This document shows, piece after piece, positions 21,422 to 30,404 of a stretch of 64,000 nucleotides of DNA. The DNA is from Patiriisocius marinistellae (GTDB lineage Bacteria > Bacteroidota > Bacteroidia > Flavobacteriales > Flavobacteriaceae): the NCBI RefSeq assembly GCF_009014635.1, contig NZ_BKCF01000001.1:186001-250000 (forward strand), written 5' to 3'. The number at the start of each line of letters is the position of its first letter. The stretch's first letter is position 1. Both the position numbers and the translations under genes were made by a program. The notes under the pieces are model-generated. The model did not search any database, was not told the DNA's origin, and was given only the letters and a program-made list of their open reading frames with translations.

Positions 21422-21628
21422 ATGCTTAAATGTAAAATTAAAGGACATAAACTTTTCGCACTTACTACTCCGCACGTACAAATTAAAAAATTTGAGTGTA
21501 TGAATTGTAAAAAACAATTTACTACTGATGGATATGGTAAATATGTATCATTAACTCCATATTGGGAAAAGAATCATCAAACATTTTTAGCCTATTTTAA
21601 CGAGCAACAACAAGCAACCGTCGTTTAA
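21422..21628 (+). CDS. Small CGH/CxxC zinc-ribbon-like protein (second of a pair)
   Basis: The 68-residue protein starts almost at its first ligand motif (C-K-I-K-G-H at residues 4-9) and has C-M-N-C-K about residues 26-30, the same C-x3-G-H ... C-x2-C pattern as the gene before it. The C-terminus is rich in Gln and Tyr. The stop codon abuts the convergent thiL stop directly. Function unknown. Confidence 0.68.
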   Translation: MLKCKIKGHKLFALTTPHVQIKKFECMNCKKQFTTDGYGKYVSLTPYWEKNHQTFLAYFNEQQQATVV

Positions 21629-22678
21629 TTATTTAGACTCATTTAAGGAATTCCAACCTCTTGCTATTATAGGGATTTTAGTATTGGCTCTTGTAACAAG
21701 GTGCACACCTTCTTTCTCTTGAGTCATGTGACCAATTATTGAAAAATTAGGGTTTGCTTTTATTTTTGGAAAATCTTCCATTGCTACTGTAAACAATAAC
21801 TCATAGTCCTCTCCTCCATTCATTGCAATAGTTGTGCTGTCCATATTAAACTCTTCACTAGTTGTAATTACCTGAGGATCTAATGGTATTTTATCTTCAT
21901 AAACCGTACAACCTAATTTTGATTGTTTACAAAGATGTAATACTTCACTCGATAGCCCATCACTTATATCAATCATTGAAGTAGGTAATACATCTAAATC
22001 TTTTAATAATTTAGGGACATCCTTACGCGCTTCAGGTTTTAATTGTCGTTCAATTAAGTAAGAATAAGGCTCTAAATCTGGCTGTGCATTAGGATTCACT
22101 TTAAAAACTTGGCGTTCTCTTTCTAAAATTTGTAATCCCAAATAAGCAGCTCCTAAATCACCACTCACAACAAGCAAATCATTATCATTAGCATTATTTC
22201 TGTAAACGATATCCTCTTTTTTAGCTGATCCAATTGCAGTTATACTAATTAACAAACCACTTGTTGAAGATGTAGTATCCCCTCCTACAACATCAACATT
22301 ATATTTTTTCGCCGCAGCATTAATACCTTCATATAATTCCTCAAGCGCTTCAACCGGAAACCTATTTGATACTGCAATAGATACCGTAATTTGAGAAGGA
22401 ACTGCATTCATCGCATAAACATCACTTAAATTTACAACTACCGCTTTGTAACCTAAATGCTTTAAAGGCATATAACTCATGTCAAAATGCACCCCTTCAA
22501 CTAATAAATCTGTTGTAACCACTTGCTGCCCTTTTAATTCTAGGACCGCTGCATCATCGCCAATACTTTTTATCGTCGAAGCATGTTCAATGGTGAAAAT
22601 TTTTGTCAAGTGTTCAATAAGACCAAATTCTCCTAATGAACTTATATCTGTTTTTGGAGTATTTTTATTTTCTAACAT
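21629..22678 (-). CDS. thiL: Thiamine-monophosphate kinase
   Basis: The 349-residue protein has the PurM/ThiL ATP-binding fold: GDDAAVLE near residues 41-48, VVGGDTTSS, ISDGLSSEVLHL and the C-terminal MNGGEDYELLFTV. It phosphorylates thiamine monophosphate to the diphosphate cofactor, the last step of thiamine synthesis. No other thi genes are near. A -7 element TACCTTTG lies on the minus strand at 22701-22708, about 23 bases before the start. Confidence 0.96.
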   Translation of the reverse strand: MLENKNTPKTDISSLGEFGLIEHLTKIFTIEHASTIKSIGDDAAVLELKGQQVVTTDLLVEGVHFDMSYMPLKHLGYKAVVVNLSDVYAMNAVPSQITVSIAVSNRFPVEALEELYEGINAAAKKYNVDVVGGDTTSSTSGLLISITAIGSAKKEDIVYRNNANDNDLLVVSGDLGAAYLGLQILERERQVFKVNPNAQPDLEPYSYLIERQLKPEARKDVPKLLKDLDVLPTSMIDISDGLSSEVLHLCKQSKLGCTVYEDKIPLDPQVITTSEEFNMDSTTIAMNGGEDYELLFTVAMEDFPKIKANPNFSIIGHMTQEKEGVHLVTRANTKIPIIARGWNSLNESK

Positions 22679-22700
22679 TTCATCATTAATTTAAGAATTA

Positions 22701-22708
22701 CAAAGGTA
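22701..22708 (-). promoter_or_regulatory. Bacteroidota -7 element of thiL
   Basis: TACCTTTG on the minus strand matches TAnnTTTG; no clear -33 was found. Confidence 0.35.
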
Positions 22709-22909
22709 CATTTTCCCAATTTAAAGATGTGCTTAAAAGCAACATATAGATTAATTTACATTAATGTTTTAAATGATTATGTTTATTTATGAGCATCCTT
22801 TTAAAACTTAATTTTACTAAATTAAGTTTATACACTTAAAATATGTTTAAAAAGTTTAACAGTGTTTCTGTAATAAAATTATCAAATTCGCGTCTCATAT
22901 TAAACTCAT

Positions 22910-22923
22910 TTGATTTACATCAA
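22910..22923. promoter_or_regulatory. FNR/CRP-type palindrome TTGAT-N4-ATCAA
   Basis: TTGATTTACATCAA is an exact match to the classic FNR-family box TTGAT-N4-ATCAA. It lies 52 bases before the choice-of-anchor B start. A near-consensus -7 (TATGTTTA, 22938-22945) lies downstream, so the box would cover the -33 region, as for a class II activator site. Confidence 0.5.
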
Positions 22924-22974
22924 TGACCTAATATTGTTATGTTTACTTAAAATCTATAATCTCAAAATATGTAT

Positions 22975-24891
22975 ATGAAAAAACTACTCTCTTTTGCATT
23001 TGTCTGCTTATCTCTTTCACTTTCTGCACAAACCCCATGCTCTGGTGGCACTGCTGGTCCTTATCCTTGTGATGGATACGACCTTCAGAGTGAAATTAGT
23101 CTAGGCGTTATGAATGCAAGTGACGGAAATGATTCATGGGGTTGGACAGACCCTTCAAATGGAAATGAGTATGCAATTGTTGGACTTGATAATGGAACAG
23201 CATTTATAGATATTAATAATCCTACAAACCCTATATATTTAGGAAAACTACCAACTCATACATCTTCTAGTACTTGGAGAGATATTAAAGTTTACAGTAA
23301 TCACGCCTTTGTGGTAAGTGAGGCTGGAGGTCATGGAATGCAAGTTTTTGACCTCACAAGACTTCGAAATGTTACATCACCTCCTGTTACATTTACAGAA
23401 GACGCCCACTTTGATGGTTTTGGCAGTGCACACAATATTGTTATAAATGAAGATACTGGCTATGCATATCCTGTGGGAGCTAGTAATTTTAATGGTGGGC
23501 CAATTTTTATAAATATACAAGACCCACAAAACCCTACTGCAGAAGGTGGATACGGAATGGATAGCTATAGCCATGATGCTCAAATTATCACATATTGTGG
23601 TCCAGACCCAGATTATAATGGTAGAGAAATATTAATTGGGAGTAATGAAAACGAAGTTATTATAGCTGATATTACAGACAAATCTAATCCTATTAACATT
23701 TCTTCTGTTGGCTACCCAAATACATCATACACACACCAAGGATGGTTTACCGAAGACCAAAGCTTTTTTATATTAGGTGATGAGATAGACGAAATAGACA
23801 ATGGTTTTAATACACGTACAATTATTTTTGATCTTTCAGACTTAGACAATCCGTCATTGAGCTTTGAGTATTTAGGACCTACTGCTGCAATTGATCACAA
23901 TGGATATACCAGAGGAACAAAATATTACATGGCTAACTATCGAGCTGGCTTACGTGTAATTGATGTAACAGACATTGCTAGTGGAAGCATAGTTGAAGAA
24001 GGTTTTTTTGACACCTACCCAAATAATGATAACGCTAGTTTTAGTGGAGCGTGGAGTGTTTATCCTTATTTTGATAGTGGAAATATTGTAATTAGCGATA
24101 TCAATAGAGGTTTCATATTGGTTAAAGCTTCAACATATGAGAACACACCTCCAACCGCAGTTTGTGGCACGACTACCATTTCGTTAGATGAAAATGGTGT
24201 AGCAACTTTAAATCCTGCTGACTTAGACGGAGGATCAACAGATAATGCAGGAGATACTTATTTCTTAGTTTGCGATAAATTTTTTGATTGTTCTGAATTA
24301 GGAGCAAACACCGTAGAACTTGAGGTTTATGATGATTTTGGAAATCGTGATTTTTGTTCAGGTACCGTTAATGTAATAGATGAACTTGCTCCAATTCTAA
24401 CTTGCCCAACAAACGCAGAAGTTGAATTTGATGCTGGACAAAGTTTTTACACCCTTCCAGATTATGTAACACTCGGAGAAGTAACAGCCAATGACAATTG
24501 CACCACAGGGCTATCAATTACTCAAGATCCTGCTGCTGGGACACAACTACCACAAGGAAATCATTTTATTACTTTTGAAAGCACAGATAACTCAGGCAAT
24601 ATTGGTACTTGCATGTTCCAAGTTGCGGTTGAAGCACCTTTAAATATTGAAGAGAATGATCTAAATAGTGGATTAATATTATACCCTAACCCCGTAAGCA
24701 ATCATATTACAGTATCATCAAAAAACACCCCTATAACATCTCTTCAAATAGTAGATATTTTAGGAAAACAACTTTTAAACGTAGGAAGCATAAGTGTAAA
24801 AACAAAAACAATTGATGTTTCTCAATTTATTGATGGTATTTACTTCATAATAGTAAACAATCAAATTTCTAAGAAAATTATTAAAAATTAG
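22975..24891 (+). CDS. Choice-of-anchor B family protein with HYR and T9SS type A domains
   Basis: About 638 residues from ATG 22975, which begins the signal peptide KKLLSFAFVCLSLSLSAQ (an ATG two codons earlier is also possible). Residues about 20-400 form the LVIVD-repeat propeller of the choice-of-anchor B family (AFIDINNPTNPIYLGKLPTH). Two Cys-bearing Ig/HYR-type domains follow (APILTCPTNAEVEFDAG onward). The last 80 residues form a T9SS type A sorting domain with LYPNPVSN and the basic end KKIIKN. The product is probably exported across the outer membrane and surface-attached. Function unknown; a DNA-binding type palindrome lies upstream. Confidence 0.88.
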   Translation: MKKLLSFAFVCLSLSLSAQTPCSGGTAGPYPCDGYDLQSEISLGVMNASDGNDSWGWTDPSNGNEYAIVGLDNGTAFIDINNPTNPIYLGKLPTHTSSSTWRDIKVYSNHAFVVSEAGGHGMQVFDLTRLRNVTSPPVTFTEDAHFDGFGSAHNIVINEDTGYAYPVGASNFNGGPIFINIQDPQNPTAEGGYGMDSYSHDAQIITYCGPDPDYNGREILIGSNENEVIIADITDKSNPINISSVGYPNTSYTHQGWFTEDQSFFILGDEIDEIDNGFNTRTIIFDLSDLDNPSLSFEYLGPTAAIDHNGYTRGTKYYMANYRAGLRVIDVTDIASGSIVEEGFFDTYPNNDNASFSGAWSVYPYFDSGNIVISDINRGFILVKASTYENTPPTAVCGTTTISLDENGVATLNPADLDGGSTDNAGDTYFLVCDKFFDCSELGANTVELEVYDDFGNRDFCSGTVNVIDELAPILTCPTNAEVEFDAGQSFYTLPDYVTLGEVTANDNCTTGLSITQDPAAGTQLPQGNHFITFESTDNSGNIGTCMFQVAVEAPLNIEENDLNSGLILYPNPVSNHITVSSKNTPITSLQIVDILGKQLLNVGSISVKTKTIDVSQFIDGIYFIIVNNQISKKIIKN

Positions 24892-24923
24892 TAAGTACTA
24901 CAAAATTATTACAATTTAATATT

Positions 24924-24956
24924 AGTGCTAATTGCAAGTGATTAGCAATTAGCACT
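24924..24956 (+). terminator. Terminator after the choice-of-anchor B gene
   Basis: Perfect 12-bp stem AGTGCTAATTGC / GCAATTAGCACT with a 9-base loop, then TTTCTGT. It separates this gene from the repeat lipoprotein gene. Confidence 0.75.
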
Positions 24957-25009
24957 TTTCTGTAATTATGCTTCTGAAATTTAACAATCCAAAACATAAC
25001 TGTTACATA

Positions 25010-26389
25010 ATGATATTAATAAAAAGATTTATAACGCCTCTTTTTTTTCTTTCACTTATTGCGAGTATATCTTGCAGTGAAGATGTAACTCCAACTGAAG
25101 AAATACAAGAAAATGAAGATATTCCAATTGAGTTTAATTTAGAAATTGCGTTTGCAAAAAGTTTAGGAGGTAGCAATATAGATGAAGGGGAGGCAATTAT
25201 ACAAGCTAATGATGGTGGCTTTGTAATTCTAGGCGCAACAAAAAGTACTGATGGTGATATTACAGACAAAACAATAGATGACACAGATGTTTGGATTGTA
25301 AAAACAGACCCTCAAGGCTCTATTCAATGGAGTAAAACGTATGGAGGATCTGATAATGATTTTGGGACAAATATTAAAAAAACAAATGATGGTGGTTATA
25401 TAATTTCAGCAGTTACTAGAAGTTCTGATGGTGATATTTCTACAAATGCTGGATTTAATGATATGTGGGTTTTTAAAATATCTAGTTCAGGAAATATAAT
25501 TTGGGAAAAAACATACGGTTATGCTGGCAATGACCTTGCTTACAATGTAATATTAACATCAGATGGAGGTTATTTATTACTTGGAGTTTTAGACGTAAGT
25601 GCTAGTAATGGAGAGGGGAATGTCGGTCGTATAAATAGCAATCATGCAGGTGGTGACTATTGGGTTCTTAAATTAGATAGCTCAGGAGAAAGAGAGTGGA
25701 GTCGATACTACGGCGGCACCTTTACTGATACTGCCTACGATGCAATAGAGACTCCTTCTGGCGGTTTTATAATTACGGGGAGCTCAGACAGTGAAGATGT
25801 AGATATAAATTCTAATATTGGAGAATATGACTTTTGGATTCTAAATATAAACGAAAGTGGAGATATTATCTGGAGGAAAAATTTTGGAGGTTCTGAAATT
25901 GACCTAGTATATGCAATGACTAAAACAATAGACGGAAACTATTTATTAGTAGGTGACACCAGAAGCAGTGATATAGACATCGAAGACCCGTTGGGTAATG
26001 CAGATGTTTGGGCTGTAAAATTTAGCGAATCTGGTTCTATAATTTGGACAAAAACCTATGGAGGAACTCAATTTGAATCAGCCAGAGACGTTGTTTCTCT
26101 TTCAGACGGCACCATAGCAATAGTTTCTTCAAGCAGAAGTAATGATATAAATTTAACTAATAATTATGGGGTTAATGATGCTTGGCTACTACTAATTGAC
26201 AATGATGGCAAAATGTTGAGTCAAAAAAATATTGGGGGAAGCAATCTAGATTTTGGTAGAGGTATCACACAAACTATAGACGGGAATTTAATAATTACAG
26301 GAAACACTGAAAGTGCAGATGGAGATTTAAACTCTAATAAAGGAAACTACGATTTATTATTAGTTAAAGTTGAAAAACAAACAAATTAA
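25010..26389 (+). CDS. Repeat (propeller-like) surface lipoprotein
   Basis: The start at ATG 25010 places the lipoprotein signal (MILIKRFITPLFFLSLIASISC) at the N-terminus; an earlier in-frame ATG at 24968 would add 14 polar residues. The rest of the about 459-residue protein is six to seven imperfect repeats of about 57 residues with the theme GGS-x2-D-x2, DGGYII-G-TRSSDGDI, DVWIVK-DSSG-I-W-KTYGG. This pattern resembles delta-60 or Kelch-like propeller repeats. No catalytic motif is seen. It is between two terminators or long gaps, so probably transcribed alone. Confidence 0.83.
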   Translation: MILIKRFITPLFFLSLIASISCSEDVTPTEEIQENEDIPIEFNLEIAFAKSLGGSNIDEGEAIIQANDGGFVILGATKSTDGDITDKTIDDTDVWIVKTDPQGSIQWSKTYGGSDNDFGTNIKKTNDGGYIISAVTRSSDGDISTNAGFNDMWVFKISSSGNIIWEKTYGYAGNDLAYNVILTSDGGYLLLGVLDVSASNGEGNVGRINSNHAGGDYWVLKLDSSGEREWSRYYGGTFTDTAYDAIETPSGGFIITGSSDSEDVDINSNIGEYDFWILNINESGDIIWRKNFGGSEIDLVYAMTKTIDGNYLLVGDTRSSDIDIEDPLGNADVWAVKFSESGSIIWTKTYGGTQFESARDVVSLSDGTIAIVSSSRSNDINLTNNYGVNDAWLLLIDNDGKMLSQKNIGGSNLDFGRGITQTIDGNLIITGNTESADGDLNSNKGNYDLLLVKVEKQTN

Positions 26390-26586
26390 AGATACTAATA
26401 GCTAAGGCTGGAGATTTTAATGCTGAAATTTTTTCAACCATTTAACTTCATTAAATTCAGCCTAACAAAAATTTTAAATTAAAAATGAGGATTTTTTGTT
26501 AAATACAAGAAGGATAATTTATTAATATTTCAGAAAACAAAGCCCTAAAAATTACGTTAATCATTAAATAATTTGCTAAAAATATT

Positions 26587-27339
26587 ATGAAAAAAATTGC
26601 TTTAATACTATTCGCTGCTATTGCTGTAATAGCTTGTGATAAAAATGACGACAATGAAACAGTTGTTGAAAATGTAAATTTTGATATAAATTTTAGTCAA
26701 AATTTTAACGGGACATCAATTACAAATGCAAACTTTAACAATGTTGACTATACGGTTGCAAATGGTGAGATGATTAGTTTTTCAAGAATGCGTTATTTAA
26801 TTACAGATATAACTTTTACAAACCAAGCTGGAGTTTCTACAGTTGTGGATGAGTATAATTTTGTTGATGTTGGTGAAGAAATAGGCGCAACTATTGAAAA
26901 TATTTCATTGCCTGTAGGAGCATATACCGTATCAGCAAGGTTTGGTTTTACTGAAGCAGATAATACTACAAATGCATATCCAGACTTAAACAATGCTTCT
27001 TGGAATGTTCCAGAACCAATGGGAGGAGGATATCACTACATGCAATTAGAAGGTCAATACATCAATGACATAGGAGCAACTGTTGGATATGCTTATCATA
27101 CAATAAGTGCTGCTCAAGATGTAATGACACCAGAAGTAACTAGAGAAGATACCTCTATTTTGTTTACAGCTTCAAATATTGTTATTTCAAATGACAATAA
27201 TATTATTAATGTTAAAATGAACATTGCAGAATGGTTTAATCCATGGAATTTGAATGAACGTGACAACGGATTAATGGGTAATTATGATGCTCAAATTGAC
27301 ATGAATATTAATGGTCAAACAGCGTTTACAATAGAGTAA
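26587..27339 (+). CDS. MbnP-like copper-binding lipoprotein
   Basis: The 250-residue protein has a lipoprotein signal (Cys17 in AVIACDKN) and a beta-sandwich with the MbnP features: FDINFSQNFNG at the start, a FSRMRYLITDITF segment, GGGYHYMQLEG in the middle and NVKMNIAEWF-x2-W near the end. In methanotrophs MbnP is the substrate of the diheme enzyme MbnH, which oxidises a tryptophan to kynurenine that helps bind copper. The MbnH-like gene follows after 14 bases. Candidate tryptophans occur in NNASWNVP and AEWFNPW; which one is modified cannot be told from sequence. No methanobactin genes are present. Confidence 0.82.
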   Translation: MKKIALILFAAIAVIACDKNDDNETVVENVNFDINFSQNFNGTSITNANFNNVDYTVANGEMISFSRMRYLITDITFTNQAGVSTVVDEYNFVDVGEEIGATIENISLPVGAYTVSARFGFTEADNTTNAYPDLNNASWNVPEPMGGGYHYMQLEGQYINDIGATVGYAYHTISAAQDVMTPEVTREDTSILFTASNIVISNDNNIINVKMNIAEWFNPWNLNERDNGLMGNYDAQIDMNINGQTAFTIE

Positions 27340-27353
27340 TTAAAATTTCTGAA

Positions 27354-28421
27354 ATGTTTAAAAAGGGGATCCTTATTATATTAATTTTTACTTTTTTTTC
27401 ATCATGTAACGATGACGAACAAGAGAGCTATATCCCTACCCCACTAGCATTTGAAGCACCAGTATTATTCCAACAGTTGCTTCCAAACCCCTCTTTTCCA
27501 GCGGATAACCCTCAAACGGTTGAAGGTGTATCTTTAGGACGCAAATTATTCTTTGATAAAAATCTTTCTGCAGACAACACATTAGCTTGCGCAGGTTGCC
27601 ACGCGCCTAACCAAGGCTTTTCTGACCAAAGACAATTTAGCATAGGAATTGATGGAATTGCAGGATTTAGAAATTCAATGCCACTCGTAAATCTCGCCTT
27701 TAATACAAGGAATAAATTTAATTGGGACGGAAGCGCATCTTCATTAGAAGAGCAAATTCTAGAACCTGTAATAAATGAGATTGAAATGCATAATACCTGG
27801 CCTAATGCGGTAGCAACGCTACAGGCTCAGTCTGATTACCCGCTACTTTTTGAACAAGCTTTTGGTACTGCTACCATTTCAAAGGAATTAGCAACAAAAG
27901 CAATTGCTCAATTTATAAGAACAATTGTTTCTGGAAATTCAAAATTTGACAAGCATTTAAGAGGTGAGGCCTCCTTAACACCCTCTGAAGCTAATGGATT
28001 TGCCATTTTTCTGGATGAAGATAGAGGAGATTGCTTTCATTGTCACGGTAGCGATAGCAACCCAATATGGTCTGATAATGATTTCCACAACAATGGACTA
28101 GATGAGGAATTTACTGATCGAGGACTTGGCTTAATCACAGGAGATCCAGCGCATTTTGGGCTTTTCAAATCACCATCTTTACGAAATCTTGCCTACACAG
28201 CACCATACATGCATGATGGCCGTTTTGAAACCCTTGACGATGTTATAAATCATTATAGTGAAGGACTCGTTTTTTCTGAAACTATAGACCCCTTAATGAA
28301 AAGTATCGCACAAGGAGGGGTTCAATTAACTGAAGCTGACAAAGCAGATTTAAAAGCATTTTTACTAAGCCTCTCAGACCCTAGCTTAGCAAATAATCCT
28401 AACTATCAAAATCCAAATTAA
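27354..28421 (+). CDS. MbnH/MauG-like diheme cytochrome c peroxidase family lipoprotein
   Basis: The 355-residue protein has a lipoprotein signal (Cys18) and two heme c sites, CAGCH at 79-83 and CFHCH at 227-231. The family signatures FNWDGSA (about 122-128) and APYMHDGRFETLDDVINHY are present. The overall layout is that of the bacterial cytochrome c peroxidase/MauG/MbnH family. Next to the MbnP-like gene and only 14 bases away, it most likely acts on that protein rather than as a simple peroxide reductase, though peroxidase function is not excluded. It probably sits in the periplasm on a lipid anchor. Confidence 0.9.
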   Translation: MFKKGILIILIFTFFSSCNDDEQESYIPTPLAFEAPVLFQQLLPNPSFPADNPQTVEGVSLGRKLFFDKNLSADNTLACAGCHAPNQGFSDQRQFSIGIDGIAGFRNSMPLVNLAFNTRNKFNWDGSASSLEEQILEPVINEIEMHNTWPNAVATLQAQSDYPLLFEQAFGTATISKELATKAIAQFIRTIVSGNSKFDKHLRGEASLTPSEANGFAIFLDEDRGDCFHCHGSDSNPIWSDNDFHNNGLDEEFTDRGLGLITGDPAHFGLFKSPSLRNLAYTAPYMHDGRFETLDDVINHYSEGLVFSETIDPLMKSIAQGGVQLTEADKADLKAFLLSLSDPSLANNPNYQNPN

Positions 28422-28457
28422 ACAGAATTTATTTTCCAGATTTTGCTAATATCTGTT

Positions 28458-28467
28458 CTTCGGAAAT
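28458..28467 (-). repeat. ATTTCCGAAG dispersed motif
   Basis: Exact copy (CTTCGGAAAT on plus) between the diheme peroxidase stop and the suf promoter. Confidence 0.55.
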
Positions 28468-28526
28468 ATTAAGAATTGGCTATAATTAATGCCTATTAAC
28501 ACATCTTTTTTAATTATCCCATCCTC

Positions 28527-28557
28527 TTGAAAAAATGCCGTTTTTAGCGTATATTTG
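28527..28557 (+). promoter_or_regulatory. suf operon promoter (TTG-N20-TATATTTG)
   Basis: TTG (28527-28529), exactly 20 bases, then TATATTTG (28550-28557): a near-complete Bacteroidota promoter. The start point would fall around 28564, about 22 bases before sufA. Confidence 0.75.
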
Positions 28558-28564
28558 CACTCCA

Positions 28565-28583
28565 ATTTAGACTAAATCTAAAT
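28565..28583. promoter_or_regulatory. Operator-like palindrome in the sufA leader
   Basis: ATTTAGA-CTAAA-TCTAAAT, a perfect 7+7 inverted repeat that also contains the 13-base palindrome ATTTAG-A-CTAAAT. It lies at the predicted transcription start and ends two bases before the sufA ATG, a position suited to a repressor. The shape resembles DtxR/MntR-type operators; the identity is inferred. Confidence 0.5.
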
Positions 28584-28585
28584 AT

Positions 28586-28915
28586 ATGATTAAAGTAAGC
28601 GATACTGCAAAAACAAAGATTGCGCAACTAATGACCGAGGACGGTTTTAGCATTGCCAAAGATTACGTACGTGTAGGGGTAAAAAGTGGCGGATGTTCTG
28701 GATTATCTTATGAATTAGATTTTGATGGAGTTGCTGGTGAAAACGATAAAATTTTTGAAGAAAATGATGTTCGAATTGCAGTTGACAAAAAAAGCTTCCT
28801 ATATCTTGTAGGGACTACACTAGAATATAGTGGAGGCCTTAATGGTAAAGGATTTGTTTTTAATAACCCAAATGCAAACCGCACTTGTGGTTGTGGTGAA
28901 AGTTTTTCACTTTAA
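28586..28915 (+). CDS. sufA: Iron-sulfur cluster assembly A-type scaffold/carrier
   Basis: The 109-residue HesB/IscA-family protein has the three conserved cysteines (GGCSGLSY and the C-terminal CGCGESF). A-type carriers deliver iron-sulfur clusters to apoproteins. It is the first gene of the suf operon, right after the promoter and palindrome, and is followed by sufB after 19 bases. IscA and ErpA types cannot be separated by sequence alone; sufA is chosen from context. Confidence 0.93.
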   Translation: MIKVSDTAKTKIAQLMTEDGFSIAKDYVRVGVKSGGCSGLSYELDFDGVAGENDKIFEENDVRIAVDKKSFLYLVGTTLEYSGGLNGKGFVFNNPNANRTCGCGESFSL

Positions 28916-28934
28916 TAATTACAGAAAAAAAGCT

Positions 28935-30383
28935 ATGAGTAAGTATACAGAAGATGACTTAAAGAAAGAACTCGAAACTAAAGAATATGAGTACGGGTTT
29001 TACACAGATATAGAATCTGAAACATTCCCCATTGGTTTAAATGAAGATGTCGTACGTGCGATTTCTATGAAAAAGGAAGAACCTCAATGGATGACAGACT
29101 GGCGTCTAGAAGCTTTTCGCCATTGGCAATCTATGGAAGAACCAGATTGGGCAAATGTTCATTATGAAAAGCCAGACTTCCAATCTATCGCCTATTATTC
29201 TGCTCCTAAAAAAGTAGATCCTAACAAAACCTTAGATGATGTTGACCCAGAGTTATTAGCAATGTATAAAAAGCTAGGCATCTCTGTCGATGAACAGAAA
29301 AAAATGAATAACATAGCGATGGATATCGTTGTAGATTCTGTTTCCGTAGCAACTACCTTCAAGAAAACCCTTGGAGAAAAAGGTATCATCTTCATGAGTA
29401 TTTCAGAAGCTATCAAGGAACACCCTGAGCTTGTTAGAAAATACTTAGGTTCAGTAGTTCCTCAACGAGACAATTTTTATGCAGCCTTAAACAGTGCTGT
29501 TTTTAGTGATGGTTCTTTCTGTTATATCCCTAAAGGCGTTCGTTGTCCAATGGAGCTTTCAACTTATTTTAGAATTAATCAAGCGGGAACTGGTCAGTTT
29601 GAAAGAACTCTTGTAATTGCTGACAAAGGAAGCTATGTAAGTTACCTCGAGGGGTGTACAGCCCCGAGCCGCGATGAAAATCAATTACATGCTGCTGTTG
29701 TAGAGTTAATTGCATTAGATGATGCAGAAATAAAATATTCTACGGTACAAAACTGGTTTCCTGGAAACAAAGAAGGTAAAGGTGGCGTTTTTAATTTTGT
29801 TACAAAAAGAGGAATTTGCGAAAAAAACGCAAAAATTTCTTGGACACAAGTAGAAACTGGTAGTGCCGTAACATGGAAATATCCAAGTTGTATTCTAAAA
29901 GGAGACAATAGTGTAGGTGAATTTTACTCCATTGCTGTGACAAATAACTTTCAGCAGGCAGATACTGGAACAAAAATGGTTCATATAGGAAAGAACACTA
30001 AAAGCACTATTATTTCAAAAGGAATTTCCGCAGGAAAATCACAAAATAGTTATCGTGGTTTAGTAAAAATAAATGCAAATGCGGACAACGCACGTAATTT
30101 CTCTCAGTGCGATTCTCTTTTAATGGGTAATGCTTGTGGTGCACATACATTCCCTTATATTGAGGCGAAAAATAAAAGTGCTCAAATTGAACATGAAGCA
30201 ACGACAAGCAAAATAGGTGAAGATCAAATTTTTTATTGCAACCAAAGAGGTATTGACACAGAAAAAGCAATTGCTTTAATTGTAAATGGTTTTAGCAAAG
30301 AAGTATTAAACAAACTTCCAATGGAATTTGCAGTCGAAGCCCAAAAATTATTAGAAATTAGCCTTGAAGGCTCCGTTGGTTAA
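28935..30383 (+). CDS. sufB: Fe-S cluster assembly protein SufB
   Basis: About 482 residues from ATG 28935 ([13 protein letters not shown]). A longer reading frame runs back into sufA but lacks family resemblance. SufB signatures are present: [16 protein letters not shown]-type segment, YLEGCTAP, and the C-terminal [19 protein letters not shown]. SufB forms the SufBC2D scaffold on which the cluster is built from SufS sulfur. It lies in the operon between sufA and a small lipoprotein gene. Confidence 0.97.
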   Translation: MSKYTEDDLKKELETKEYEYGFYTDIESETFPIGLNEDVVRAISMKKEEPQWMTDWRLEAFRHWQSMEEPDWANVHYEKPDFQSIAYYSAPKKVDPNKTLDDVDPELLAMYKKLGISVDEQKKMNNIAMDIVVDSVSVATTFKKTLGEKGIIFMSISEAIKEHPELVRKYLGSVVPQRDNFYAALNSAVFSDGSFCYIPKGVRCPMELSTYFRINQAGTGQFERTLVIADKGSYVSYLEGCTAPSRDENQLHAAVVELIALDDAEIKYSTVQNWFPGNKEGKGGVFNFVTKRGICEKNAKISWTQVETGSAVTWKYPSCILKGDNSVGEFYSIAVTNNFQQADTGTKMVHIGKNTKSTIISKGISAGKSQNSYRGLVKINANADNARNFSQCDSLLMGNACGAHTFPYIEAKNKSAQIEHEATTSKIGEDQIFYCNQRGIDTEKAIALIVNGFSKEVLNKLPMEFAVEAQKLLEISLEGSVG

Positions 30384-30404
30384 TCCGAAACTAAAAACAA
30401 AAAC

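Noticed and set aside
28830-28934. Extended SufB start running back into sufA
   Set aside because: The added residues are a shadow of sufA in another frame. The ATG at 28935 begins the conserved SufB N-terminus.
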